The notes under the pieces: model-generated
Seen by the model: the letters and a program-made list of their open reading frames with translations, nothing else
What the model was told of the DNA's origin: nothing
Database searches by the model: none
NCBI GenBank assembly: GCA_964396265.1
Contig: CAYNEM010000037.1
Span: 1 to 7,126 of the forward strand
Reading direction: 5' to 3'
DNA length: 7,126 nt
DNA from: EA-27 sp964396265
GTDB taxonomy: Archaea > Thermoplasmatota > Thermoplasmata > RBG-16-68-12 > EA-27
Shown here: positions 1-6,866 of the stretch, piece after piece
Numbering within the stretch: the stretch's first letter is position 1
How the letters are laid out: the number at the start of each line of letters is the position of its first letter
Program-made: the position numbers and the translations under genes

Positions 1-183
1 CGCGCGGCGAGAAGCGGATCCACGGACGGCGGCGCTTCTAGGCGGCGTCCAGCCGGTGCGGAACGTGAAGGGCGAGCGGGCGGTCGCGAGCGCTTTTCGG
101 CGAGGACGACATGGGCCCGTCGTCGCCGCCCGGAACCCTTAGGACGCCAAGGAACCCCTTTTCGCACTCTGTATTGTGAGAAA

Positions 184-2748
184 TCATAGCCTGGGATCGA
201 CCGGTTCGCTTTCCATCGCGAGGACTCCGAAAACACTCTCATGAACGCGATACAGCGGCTCGCCCCGTACGAAGCGCTCTAGGGCTTCGACCCCGAGGGC
301 AAACTCCCGAAGGGCCATGGAACGTTTCTGCGCGAGCCCACGCGCCCTCAACCGTTCGAGGTTCTCGGGCGCAGTGTATTCGGGTCCGTAGATGATCCTC
401 AGGTACTCCGGACCGCGGCACTTCACGGCCGGTTGAACGAGCCCCCGCCGGCCGCGGGCGACGAACTCAAGGGGCTTGACGACCATCCCCTCGCTCCCTT
501 GGGCGGTCAGCCTCTCCCACCATGCCGTCGCGGCGTCCTCGTCGGCTGGATTGTCGAGATTCACGAGAACATGGGCCGTCGGCAGAAGCAAACGCTGATC
601 GGCCTCGCAGAGCTTGGCGAGCGTCTCAAGATGCCATAAGTGGTTCTTGTCGGCGAAGACGGATTCCTGCGCGGCCATGATGTGAAACGGCGCGAGCTTG
701 AAGTCGTCCACCGAGCGCACGGGCCAACAGTATCGTCGGTAGGCGTCCACATACCGATTGACCATCTCGGTGCGGTCCCGAAGAGCGCCGAGCATCGACT
801 GCGCTTCGGGATGCCTCTCCGACGCCTGTTCTAGTGCACCAAGAGCCTCCGTGAGGGCTGAACGGGCGGCGGCGCCGACAGCGGCATACTGTTCCTGAAG
901 AAGTTCCTGCGCCTTCGCGGACCAAGGCATCAACTCGCAGTCGAGGCAAATCCAGTCGGTGTTCAGATGCTTCCAGAGGCCGCTCGCCTCCATCGCAGAG
1001 CGGAGGCGAGACAGAACTTCCTCCTCGATTCCAGGGTCGCCGAAGAACGGGCGACCGGTCCGTGTGTAGGCGACCCCTAGTCGGCCATCGCCAATCCGGA
1101 AACGCTTCCGCGCAACCTCTGGATCCTTACAGACGATAGCGACGATCCGAGACCCCATGTGTTTCTCTTCGCACACCACCTCTCGGATTCCTTGGCGGCG
1201 ATAATAGGCGAAGGCTTCGGCGGGGTGCTCGAGGAGCCCCGGACGTTGACTCGTCTCCGGCGGGGACATGGTCGGAGGCAGGTAGATGAGCCAGCGCGGG
1301 TCGACCGCGAACCGGCTCATGACCTCGAGGGCGGCCGTGGCATTCTCCTCCCGAACTACAATATTGCCGTGGAGCCGCGTGCGGACCACGCGCTTTCCCA
1401 GAACGTCTTTGAGGTCGAGAACATCCTCGCGACGCACCTCCGCCGCTAGCACCTCTGGGGCCTTCTGGAGGGGCTTGATCGGCTCATAGTAGACCTTCTT
1501 GGCGGGCACGGAGACGAGTTGCTTCTCCGGATAGCGGAGAGCGGTGAGCCTGCCGCCAAAGACGCAGCCTGTGTCGACGTTGATGGTTCGGTTCAGCCAC
1601 TCCGGTTCGGGCACGGGGGAATGGCCGTACACCACGATGGCCTTGCCGCGGTACTGCTCCGCCCAGTTGCAGCGCACGGGGAGGCCGAATTCGTCCGTTT
1701 CCCCCGTGGTCTCGCCATACATCGCGAACTCCCGGACGGTCCTCGATGCGCGCCCCTGGAGCTCCTCCTTGAGACCCGCGTGCGCCACGACGAGTTTCCC
1801 CTCGTCCAGGACGTAGTGGCTCAGGAGTCCGTTCAAGAACGCGGTCAGTCGGTGCGTGAGCTCCGGAGGATCCCTTTCGAGCTGCGCAAGCGTGACCTCC
1901 ATCCCGTGGCTCACCTGCACGTCGCGACCCTTCAGCTTCCGAAGCAGCTTGGACTCGTGGTTGCCCATCACGCACAAGGCGGTGCCCTGACTAACCGTGT
2001 CCATGACGAGCCGCAGGACCCCGGGAACTTCGGGTCCGCGATCGACCAAGTCTCCCAAGAAGACGACGCGGCGCCCTGCGGGGTGAGTGACCTGATACGC
2101 GATTCCGTCGGACCGATTCGGTAGCTCCTGGACATCATAGCCGAGCTTTTGGAGGAGCTCCCGAAGCTCGTCGAAACATCCGTGAACGTCCCCGATGATG
2201 TCGAACGGTCCTTTTTCGTGCTTCCGGTTCGTCCATAGCGGGGTGCGTTCGACCACGACCTCATTGGCTTCTTCCGGAGACTTGAGGATGTGCACGTGAC
2301 GAAATCCTTCGGCCTCCAATCGCCTCAAGGAGCGCCGCAGGACCTCCTGCTGTTGGCGTGGGACGTGGTCTCCGAGGCTCCGGTCCGTCCGCTGGCGGTT
2401 GCGCTCGAGGCATACCTTCAGCGGGAGGTCGAATACGATCGCGACGGGCAAGCAGTGGTATTGACGGGCTAACTCCACGAGTAGCTTGCGATCTTCCCCC
2501 CGCACGTTCGTCGCATCCACAACGGCGAGCCTCCCGGCCGACAGCCTCTTGGCGGCGATGTAGTGGAGGAGGTCGAAGGCGACCGCCGTCGCACTCAGGT
2601 CGTTTTGGTCGTCGGCCACGAGGGCCCGACAGAAATCGGAGGATACCACCTCGGTTGCGCGGAAGTGCTTCTGCGCGAAGGTCGACTTACCGGACCCGGA
2701 AGGGCCAATCAAGACGACCAGAGAGAGTTCCGGAACCGTGATCTTCAT
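184..2748 (-). CDS. pnkp: Polynucleotide kinase-phosphatase-ligase Pnkp (RNA repair)
   Basis: This trifunctional RNA end-healing and sealing enzyme has 854 residues; Clostridium thermocellum Pnkp has about 870. The kinase domain (about 1-170) has P-loop GPSGSGKST at 15-23 and phosphorylates 5'-OH ends. The binuclear metallophosphatase domain (about 180-420) removes 2',3'-cyclic or 3' phosphates. It keeps GDVHG (D187, H189), GDLVDRG (D233, R237), GNHE (N263, H264), H323, GH (H376) and D392, at the same numbers as I recall for the Clostridium enzyme. The C-terminal ligase/adenylyltransferase domain has motif I KHMGSR (K529 the AMP-accepting lysine), DCE at 603-605, EGMVVKP at 753-759 and VKCRG at 775-779. 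Bacterial Pnkp needs Hen1 for complete ligation. I chose the ATG at 2748 because the protein then begins shortly before the P-loop, as in the family, and overlaps the hen1 stop as ATGA. An upstream extension to 2880 is open but lies inside hen1. No truncation or frameshift is seen. Confidence 0.97.
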   Translation of the reverse strand: MKITVPELSLVVLIGPSGSGKSTFAQKHFRATEVVSSDFCRALVADDQNDLSATAVAFDLLHYIAAKRLSAGRLAVVDATNVRGEDRKLLVELARQYHCLPVAIVFDLPLKVCLERNRQRTDRSLGDHVPRQQQEVLRRSLRRLEAEGFRHVHILKSPEEANEVVVERTPLWTNRKHEKGPFDIIGDVHGCFDELRELLQKLGYDVQELPNRSDGIAYQVTHPAGRRVVFLGDLVDRGPEVPGVLRLVMDTVSQGTALCVMGNHESKLLRKLKGRDVQVSHGMEVTLAQLERDPPELTHRLTAFLNGLLSHYVLDEGKLVVAHAGLKEELQGRASRTVREFAMYGETTGETDEFGLPVRCNWAEQYRGKAIVVYGHSPVPEPEWLNRTINVDTGCVFGGRLTALRYPEKQLVSVPAKKVYYEPIKPLQKAPEVLAAEVRREDVLDLKDVLGKRVVRTRLHGNIVVREENATAALEVMSRFAVDPRWLIYLPPTMSPPETSQRPGLLEHPAEAFAYYRRQGIREVVCEEKHMGSRIVAIVCKDPEVARKRFRIGDGRLGVAYTRTGRPFFGDPGIEEEVLSRLRSAMEASGLWKHLNTDWICLDCELMPWSAKAQELLQEQYAAVGAAARSALTEALGALEQASERHPEAQSMLGALRDRTEMVNRYVDAYRRYCWPVRSVDDFKLAPFHIMAAQESVFADKNHLWHLETLAKLCEADQRLLLPTAHVLVNLDNPADEDAATAWWERLTAQGSEGMVVKPLEFVARGRRGLVQPAVKCRGPEYLRIIYGPEYTAPENLERLRARGLAQKRSMALREFALGVEALERFVRGEPLYRVHESVFGVLAMESEPVDPRL

Positions 2749-4145
2749 CGGGTGAACACCCCCATCTGTGAGGGCGGTCCGACTTCGGGGTCGTCTGGCC
2801 CGATTGGCGCAAAGCGAACGGAATAGCCGAGGCGCCCTGCCACATCGGAAGCCCACCGACTGAATTCGGCCCGGGTCCACTCAAATCGATGATCGCGATG
2901 CCGAAACCGGCCCGCGGGTAGATTAGGAAATCTAACGTTGTACTCCGCGTTCGGCGTCGTGACGAGGACGGCCCTCGGTCGTGCGAATTCGAAAACCACC
3001 CTCTCGAATGCGCCGAGACGCGATGAATCTAGATGTTCCAGGACCTCCATCAGCACGGCAGCGTCGTAGCCCGTAAGGCGCTCGTCCCGGTAGATGAGGG
3101 AGCCGTGGAGAAGCCTCACGCGGTCGCGAAGACGGGGCGGCAGTCTGTCTAGATCAAGACGCGCGTGTGCAACGTCGAGAGCGCGGTGCGACACGTCCAT
3201 TCCTACGATCTCTTGGAAGTCGGAATCCGCGAGTAGCTCCTTGATTAGTCGTCCCTCCCCGCAACCGAGGTCGAGGACTCGTTTCGCGCCGAGCTCCTTC
3301 AGCGCACTCACGGTTGCATGGATTCGCTGTTCTCCGAGGTTGATTCGTGCTTCGATGTCCGCCTCCTCCTGTCCGCGGGCGACCTCGGTGCCATCGGGGT
3401 CTGGGAGATCCTCGTCGAGGAGACGAGCCAAGGCCAGGCGGGTGAGCCTCCGCTGATGCTTGAGATACCGCTTGGCGATGAGCTCGCGCTCCGGATGGCC
3501 GGCGAGCCATGCAGCGCCGTGGCGTAGGAGCTTGTCCACCTCGTCGTCGCCAACCCAGTAGTGTTTGCCGTCGTCTAAGACGGGAACGAGTACGTAAAGA
3601 TGGGAGAGGAGGTCCTTGAGGCGGACGTTGCCTCGAAGAGTCACGTTCACGTACGGACTCTCCCCCCACTCCGGGAAGGTTTCGTCGAGCGGCCGTTGGC
3701 TGGCGGAGACGGAGTATCCGAGCGGTTCAAAGAGCCTATGAACGAGTTCGGTCCCGCCTCGGCACGGCAGGGCGGTAACGCGGGCTTCGAGGAGGAGCGG
3801 CGTCTCCGCAAGCTCCGGCTTCTCCTCGCTCTGTCCGGAAAGAGCGCTGCCAAAGACGCTCGCAATGGCGACGCTGAGGAAGCTCGAAGAGACGTAAGGC
3901 CGGTCGTTCACGTACTCTTGGAGCGTCTGCTCGTGCCCGGATTGTCGTGCCCCCCGCCTCACAAGACGGATCGGGTCGATCTCGAGCAACAGAGCTGCCG
4001 TGCAACGCTGTTCGGATGCCTCCGGGTAGAACACGTGGACCTTCCCGAAGGATAGCGAGAAGGTCTGGAACCTTGCGGGGTTTTTGTGCAGCAGGTACCC
4101 TAGGTCCGTCGCGGGCGGTGTCGTGCATGCGATCGTGAGCAGCAT
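2745..4145 (-). CDS. hen1: Bacterial-type Hen1, 3'-terminal RNA ribose 2'-O-methyltransferase
   Basis: Hen1 is the partner of Pnkp. It methylates the 2'-OH of the 3'-terminal ribose of cleaved RNA before sealing, so the repaired RNA resists a second cut. The protein has 466 residues, about the length of the Clostridium thermocellum protein. Residues 1 to about 250 are the Hen1 N-terminal region, known in this family to activate the Pnkp ligase. Its start (MLLTI, then DLGYLLHKNP at 14-23) is typical and fixes the ATG at 4145. The methyltransferase domain (about 265-466) has the SAM loop VLDLGCGEGR at 290-299. It also has the Hen1 metal-site pattern E367-x2-E370-H371 with H416, one residue off the Clostridium numbering as I recall it, and HRFEWTR at 419-425. 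It is the first gene of the pair and its TGA overlaps the pnkp ATG, so translation is probably coupled. Only 22 bases precede it before the assembly gap, so its promoter cannot be seen. Confidence 0.97.
   Translation of the reverse strand: MLLTIACTTPPATDLGYLLHKNPARFQTFSLSFGKVHVFYPEASEQRCTAALLLEIDPIRLVRRGARQSGHEQTLQEYVNDRPYVSSSFLSVAIASVFGSALSGQSEEKPELAETPLLLEARVTALPCRGGTELVHRLFEPLGYSVSASQRPLDETFPEWGESPYVNVTLRGNVRLKDLLSHLYVLVPVLDDGKHYWVGDDEVDKLLRHGAAWLAGHPERELIAKRYLKHQRRLTRLALARLLDEDLPDPDGTEVARGQEEADIEARINLGEQRIHATVSALKELGAKRVLDLGCGEGRLIKELLADSDFQEIVGMDVSHRALDVAHARLDLDRLPPRLRDRVRLLHGSLIYRDERLTGYDAAVLMEVLEHLDSSRLGAFERVVFEFARPRAVLVTTPNAEYNVRFPNLPAGRFRHRDHRFEWTRAEFSRWASDVAGRLGYSVRFAPIGPDDPEVGPPSQMGVFTR
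2749..2763 (-). promoter_or_regulatory. Shine-Dalgarno-like site and small inverted repeat before pnkp
   Basis: On the minus strand a purine run GGGGGTG (2763-2757) lies 8 bases before the pnkp ATG, a suitable place for a ribosome binding site inside the end of hen1. The same bases form a short inverted repeat, GGGTG-TT-CACCC (2761-2750). As RNA this would be GGGT and ACCC around a GTTC loop. It could partly hide the site until ribosomes finishing hen1 open it. The pairing is seen; the regulatory role is inference, and a stem of four or five pairs can easily arise by chance in GC-rich DNA. Confidence 0.35.
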
Positions 4146-4167
4146 GGATTGCCTGCCAAGGTGGGGC

Positions 4168-4267
4168 NNNNNNNNNNNNNNNNNNNNNNNNNNNNNNNNN
4201 NNNNNNNNNNNNNNNNNNNNNNNNNNNNNNNNNNNNNNNNNNNNNNNNNNNNNNNNNNNNNNNNNNN
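4168..4267. other. Assembly gap (100 Ns)
   Basis: Exactly 100 consecutive Ns, the usual placeholder for a gap of unknown length between scaffolded contigs. It removes the upstream region of hen1 and most of whatever gene ends at 4352. Real distance, and even real adjacency, between the two halves rests on read-pair or similar linking evidence not visible here. Confidence 0.95.
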
Positions 4268-4268
4268 T

Positions 4269-4352
4269 GAAGAGACCACCGACGAATTCTTGCGTCGTTT
4301 CACGATTCCGGGGAGGCTTGAGTACGGCATCTTCCGGCTAAGGGCCGGGTAA
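4269..4352 (+). CDS. Possible C-terminal tail of an unidentified gene, 5' part lost in the gap
   Basis: One plus-strand frame leaving the gap reads 27 residues, beginning EETTDEFLRRF and ending GIFRLRAG before a TAA at 4350-4352. The composition is protein-like, with mixed acidic, basic and hydrophobic residues. The stop lies 88 bases before the primase gene on the same strand, so the two could share an operon. The stretch is too short to assign a family, and the other plus frame here is also open. I call it only as a possible gene end. Confidence 0.3.
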   Translation, partial: EETTDEFLRRFTIPGRLEYGIFRLRAG

Positions 4353-4440
4353 GGGGGACGCCCTGGCAAGGGGTCGGGTCCCGGCCGGCAGGCCCTCGAA
4401 CGAAAGGTACGTGACGGGATGGCGCCATCGCCAGAGGAAG

Positions 4441-6147
4441 ATGCCTCGCCCCAAGCTCGCTGCCTCCCACGTCGTCATGGAGGAGTACGTCGAGCCCGCT
4501 ATGGCCTACTACGAGGAGACGATCGACCGCATCGCCCCGTACTTCTTCGCGCCCCAGCTCGTGCGCCTCGTGGGCTTCCAGCAACTCATCGTCTCGCGCG
4601 CGTACCAGATCAAGCGGGAGGACGCGAGGACGACGAAGGGCGTCGACTACGTCCGCGAGTGCGTCTCGCGGATCTCCCGGCCGCACGACCTGATTGACGT
4701 GATGCGCTCCTGGCTCGCGTTCGACCTCAACCTGACGTGCCCCGCGTTCGAGGATCCCATCATCGCCACGCACATCCGGAAGAACTACTGCCTCATCGGG
4801 TCGAAGTACTGGGATTGCCACAATTGCCCGCGGACGCCGTGCCGGACGAACCTCCTCTGGGACCGATCCTTTGTCGGGCTCGACGTGGACGCGGAGGGCA
4901 AGCTCGAGGAGGCGTACCATCGGTACCTCGGCTTCTTCGAGGAGCGAGGCTGGTCGGCCGCGTTCAAGCTGTCCTCCCTCAAGGGGTTGCATGTACTCGT
5001 GGGGCTGCCGAGGGACTTGGGGACCACGCCCTTCGACCGGAACGTCGTCCACTGGGCCGTCGTCCGCGCAGTGAAGGACGCAGGCCTGCCCGTCGACGAC
5101 AATTCCCTCGACCCCGTGCCGATCCTGCGTGCTCCGTTCGCCCTGCACTACAAGCGTCTGACGCCCTCCCTGCCGTTCGACGAGAAGACGTTCCCCGAGG
5201 CGATGGAGGTACTCACCGAGCTCGAGAAGCTGCCGCAGGGCGAGCGCATCGCGGCGGCGACGGGCATAGTCGGCTCCTGGAAAGGCGAGTGGTCCGCCCC
5301 GCAAGTTTCCCCGAAAGCCTTCGAGGCGGACCTGGCCCGTTGCCGGGAGGAGGCGGGGAGGGCCATCTTCCGCGAAAGCCAGCCGAAGGGGAAGGGCGCC
5401 ACGCTGGCATCGTCGATTCTCCGCAAGGGGCGTGAGATGGCGGCCGAAGAAGGAGACAGGGCAAGGTCGATCCTCGTCTCCGAAGGGAAGTCTCCGGATC
5501 TGGCGCGGCGGATTGTAGAGGATTCGACGAAGCGCGACCCCAAGAAGGAGAAGACCAAGGTCCTGCAGGAGGTCAAGCTCCGGGCGCAGCCAGACGTGCC
5601 GGAGGTCGTCCTGAACATCCCACCGCCACTCCTGTTCCTGCTCATCGACAACGCGACGATCCGCGAGATGCAGGAGCTGGTCGGGGGCACGCCTGTCGGT
5701 GTGGCGGCGACCTGCACGACGACGAACGAAGGGATGGAGACCCTGTTCCGCGCCCCCCGGTTCTTCCGACGGTACGGGCGGAAGTGGAACGCGAAGACCG
5801 CATACATCGGCGGCCTCCACTCCGCGTACCAGTACTGCGCGGCGGCGGACTACGTGCTGTCCGTGAAGGAGACGAGCCCGTGGGAGCGGGACGCGAAGGT
5901 CGTCGACGAGCTCGAGCGGACGCTCGACCGGGGGGAGTTCGGGGCAATCGTCGTCCACCTCCTCGGGCTGGACTACTGCAAGGACCGCGGTCTGCCCACG
6001 GACGGGGCGATGCTCGTGTTCCGGCGGCTGATGCGAGCGGCGCTCGAGACGGACCGGAACCTTGTCGTGACGACGGACCACTCCGGTGAGCCGAACGTCC
6101 CGTTCTTCGCGCTGCTGACGACGACAGGAGATGTCAACACCGAATGA
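4441..6147 (+). CDS. PriS-like archaeo-eukaryotic primase domain fused to an alkaline-phosphatase-superfamily-like domain
   Basis: A 568-residue protein. Residues about 100-245 carry the three AEP motifs: GLDVD at 146-150 (catalytic D148, D150), SSLKGLHVLV at 178-187 (motif II, H184), and DP-x3-LRAPFALHYK at 224-238 (motif III, R230, H236). Motif III resembles the archaeal PriS pattern RLIRxPxSLHGK. The domain should bind nucleotide and extend a primer or make one. A cysteine cluster (C117, C126, H127, C129, C134) just before motif I may bind zinc. Residues about 290-385 are charged and probably helical, a linker. Residues about 395-568 resemble a compact type I phosphodiesterase/alkaline-phosphatase fold: LLIDNAT at 400-406, TTTN at 426-429 (possible nucleophile), VVHLLGLD at 504-511 and VVTTDH at 542-547. 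Some usual metal-ligand histidines appear absent. I start at ATG 4441, preceded directly by AGAGGAAG; GTG 4411 and ATGs at 4477 and 4501 are alternatives. The AEP call is firm; the C-terminal call is inference from sequence pattern. Confidence 0.82.
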   Translation: MPRPKLAASHVVMEEYVEPAMAYYEETIDRIAPYFFAPQLVRLVGFQQLIVSRAYQIKREDARTTKGVDYVRECVSRISRPHDLIDVMRSWLAFDLNLTCPAFEDPIIATHIRKNYCLIGSKYWDCHNCPRTPCRTNLLWDRSFVGLDVDAEGKLEEAYHRYLGFFEERGWSAAFKLSSLKGLHVLVGLPRDLGTTPFDRNVVHWAVVRAVKDAGLPVDDNSLDPVPILRAPFALHYKRLTPSLPFDEKTFPEAMEVLTELEKLPQGERIAAATGIVGSWKGEWSAPQVSPKAFEADLARCREEAGRAIFRESQPKGKGATLASSILRKGREMAAEEGDRARSILVSEGKSPDLARRIVEDSTKRDPKKEKTKVLQEVKLRAQPDVPEVVLNIPPPLLFLLIDNATIREMQELVGGTPVGVAATCTTTNEGMETLFRAPRFFRRYGRKWNAKTAYIGGLHSAYQYCAAADYVLSVKETSPWERDAKVVDELERTLDRGEFGAIVVHLLGLDYCKDRGLPTDGAMLVFRRLMRAALETDRNLVVTTDHSGEPNVPFFALLTTTGDVNTE

Positions 6148-6331
6148 CAGCGGCCACGCGCCCGTATCCTTTTTCCCGCTCGCCGAGAACCCCCCGCATG
6201 TGCGCGACGGAGAGAAACGCTCCTTCCTGTATCGCGATCCGCGCGACATGGTGGTGCCCGCTGGGGCATGCCATAGCCTATGTGTCTCGCGGAGGCAGGC
6301 TGACACCTTCTATTGCGCTCGTCGCAGGTGA
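6131..6331 (+). CDS. Candidate small protein (66 aa), unknown function
   Basis: An ATG at 6131, with GGAG directly before it, opens a 66-residue frame that overlaps the end of the primase gene by 17 bases and runs through the space between that gene and DUF488. The first two-thirds use mostly G or C at third positions, as real genes here do. The protein is basic towards its C-terminus and has three cysteines in its last 20 residues (GACHSLC, then FYC), which could suit metal binding. No family is recognised. Against it: the Shine-Dalgarno spacing is too tight, and the last 22 bases overlap the convergent DUF488 gene. If real, it is probably translated together with the primase. Confidence 0.4.
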   Translation: MSTPNDSGHAPVSFFPLAENPPHVRDGEKRSFLYRDPRDMVVPAGACHSLCVSRRQADTFYCARRR

Positions 6332-6729
6332 ACGACCTTCACCCCGCGCTTCTCGAGCTCTCCTTGGACCCAGCGACGGCGGTGGCAATTCACGGGGTCG
6401 TCCTCCTTGCACATCACGCATGCGACCTTCGCCGAGGCAACTTCAATGAGCTCGCCTAGCCCCTTCTCCCACTGGGGATGGCGAGTCAGCTGGCCGGGGA
6501 ACGCGATGCCGTCCGGTTTGGTGTACTTCCCGCCTAGACGCGGTTCCCAGCGATAGCCCCCGGATCCTCGCGCGCCCTCGAGTTCCCTCGAAGAATAGCC
6601 TCGTTTTACGTGGAACGACCCCGCATACGAACGGATGTCCACGAGGACTTCTACGCCCTGTTCGTTGAGGAAGTCGTCGAGCTCGGGGAACGTCATCTTC
6701 TCGTAGCCAACCGTGTAGACGGTCGTCAT
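6310..6729 (-). CDS. DUF488 family protein
   Basis: A 139-residue protein of the DUF488 family, whose biochemical role is not established. Visible family signatures are the start TVYTVGYEK (3-11), the VDIRS segment at 30-34, RLGGKY near 64-69, and the C-terminal CKEDDPVNCHR at 107-117, matching the family's C-x-E-x-DP-x2-CHR pattern, followed by a basic helix and VVHL. The paired C107 and C115 with H116 suggest a redox or metal site. I prefer the ATG at 6729, with GGAG 11 bases upstream and the family-typical start. A GTG at 6741 would add four residues (its first G overlaps the GGAG). The gene converges on the primase gene and follows the methyltransferase on the same strand by about 150 bases. 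Confidence 0.9.
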   Translation of the reverse strand: MTTVYTVGYEKMTFPELDDFLNEQGVEVLVDIRSYAGSFHVKRGYSSRELEGARGSGGYRWEPRLGGKYTKPDGIAFPGQLTRHPQWEKGLGELIEVASAKVACVMCKEDDPVNCHRRRWVQGELEKRGVKVVHLRRAQ

Positions 6730-6737
6730 CGCCGCGT

Positions 6738-6839
6738 TCACTCCAGGAAGTAACGGTCACCTGCGAGCCCGTATAAGAGTCGCGCGGTCAGAGAGACGAG
6801 CGGTTGTCCAGTCGCCTGGATCACCTCCGCAAGCCACAT
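6738..6839 (-). CDS. Doubtful small ORF (33 aa) between methyltransferase and DUF488
   Basis: An ATG at 6839 begins a 33-residue frame, start MWLAEVIQATG, end YGLAGDRYFLE, with a hydrophobic middle that could be one amphipathic or membrane-touching helix. It is in the same frame as the upstream methyltransferase and is open back to that gene's TAG. Its TGA at 6740-6738 overlaps the possible GTG start of DUF488, as in coupled genes. No ribosome binding site is visible before the ATG. It could be a leader peptide, the remains of a longer methyltransferase tail, or chance. Confidence 0.2.
   Translation of the reverse strand: MWLAEVIQATGQPLVSLTARLLYGLAGDRYFLE
6771..6778 (-). promoter_or_regulatory. 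TATA-like element upstream of DUF488
   Basis: The minus strand reads CTTATAC, about 42 bases before the DUF488 ATG, in otherwise GC-rich sequence. In an archaeon this could be a TATA box, with transcription starting about 25 bases downstream and a short leader. No clear BRE precedes it, and it lies inside the doubtful 33-residue ORF, so the two calls compete. Confidence 0.25.
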
Positions 6840-6866
6840 CGGTGCGAGATGACGGAGGGACCTCTC

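Noticed and set aside
1..41. Plus-strand frame ending RGEKRIHGRRRF then TAG, possible gene end
   Set aside because: Only 12 residues are visible and other frames are also open, so it cannot be told from chance.
38..112. 24-codon minus-strand ORF downstream of pnkp
   Set aside because: Very short, no ribosome binding site, no recognisable composition.
1484..1975. 163-codon minus-strand open frame inside pnkp, and similar frames such as 1519-2124 on the plus strand
   Set aside because: Shadow frames of a strongly supported gene, with Arg/Gly/Ala-rich translations and no motifs.
2749..2880. Extended pnkp start 44 codons upstream
   Set aside because: The extra residues are Arg-rich and antifamily, lie inside hen1, and the ATG at 2748 gives the family-typical N-terminus with an ATGA overlap.
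4341..4364. AGGGC and GCCCT pairing as a terminator after the gene ending at 4352
   Set aside because: A five-pair stem with a 14-base loop and no T-run is expected by chance in this GC-rich DNA.
4300..6306. A 668-codon open frame on the minus strand
   Set aside because: It lies fully antisense to the AEP gene, has low-complexity Arg/Pro/Leu/Glu-rich translation and no family motif. High GC at third positions of the real gene removes stops from the opposite strand.
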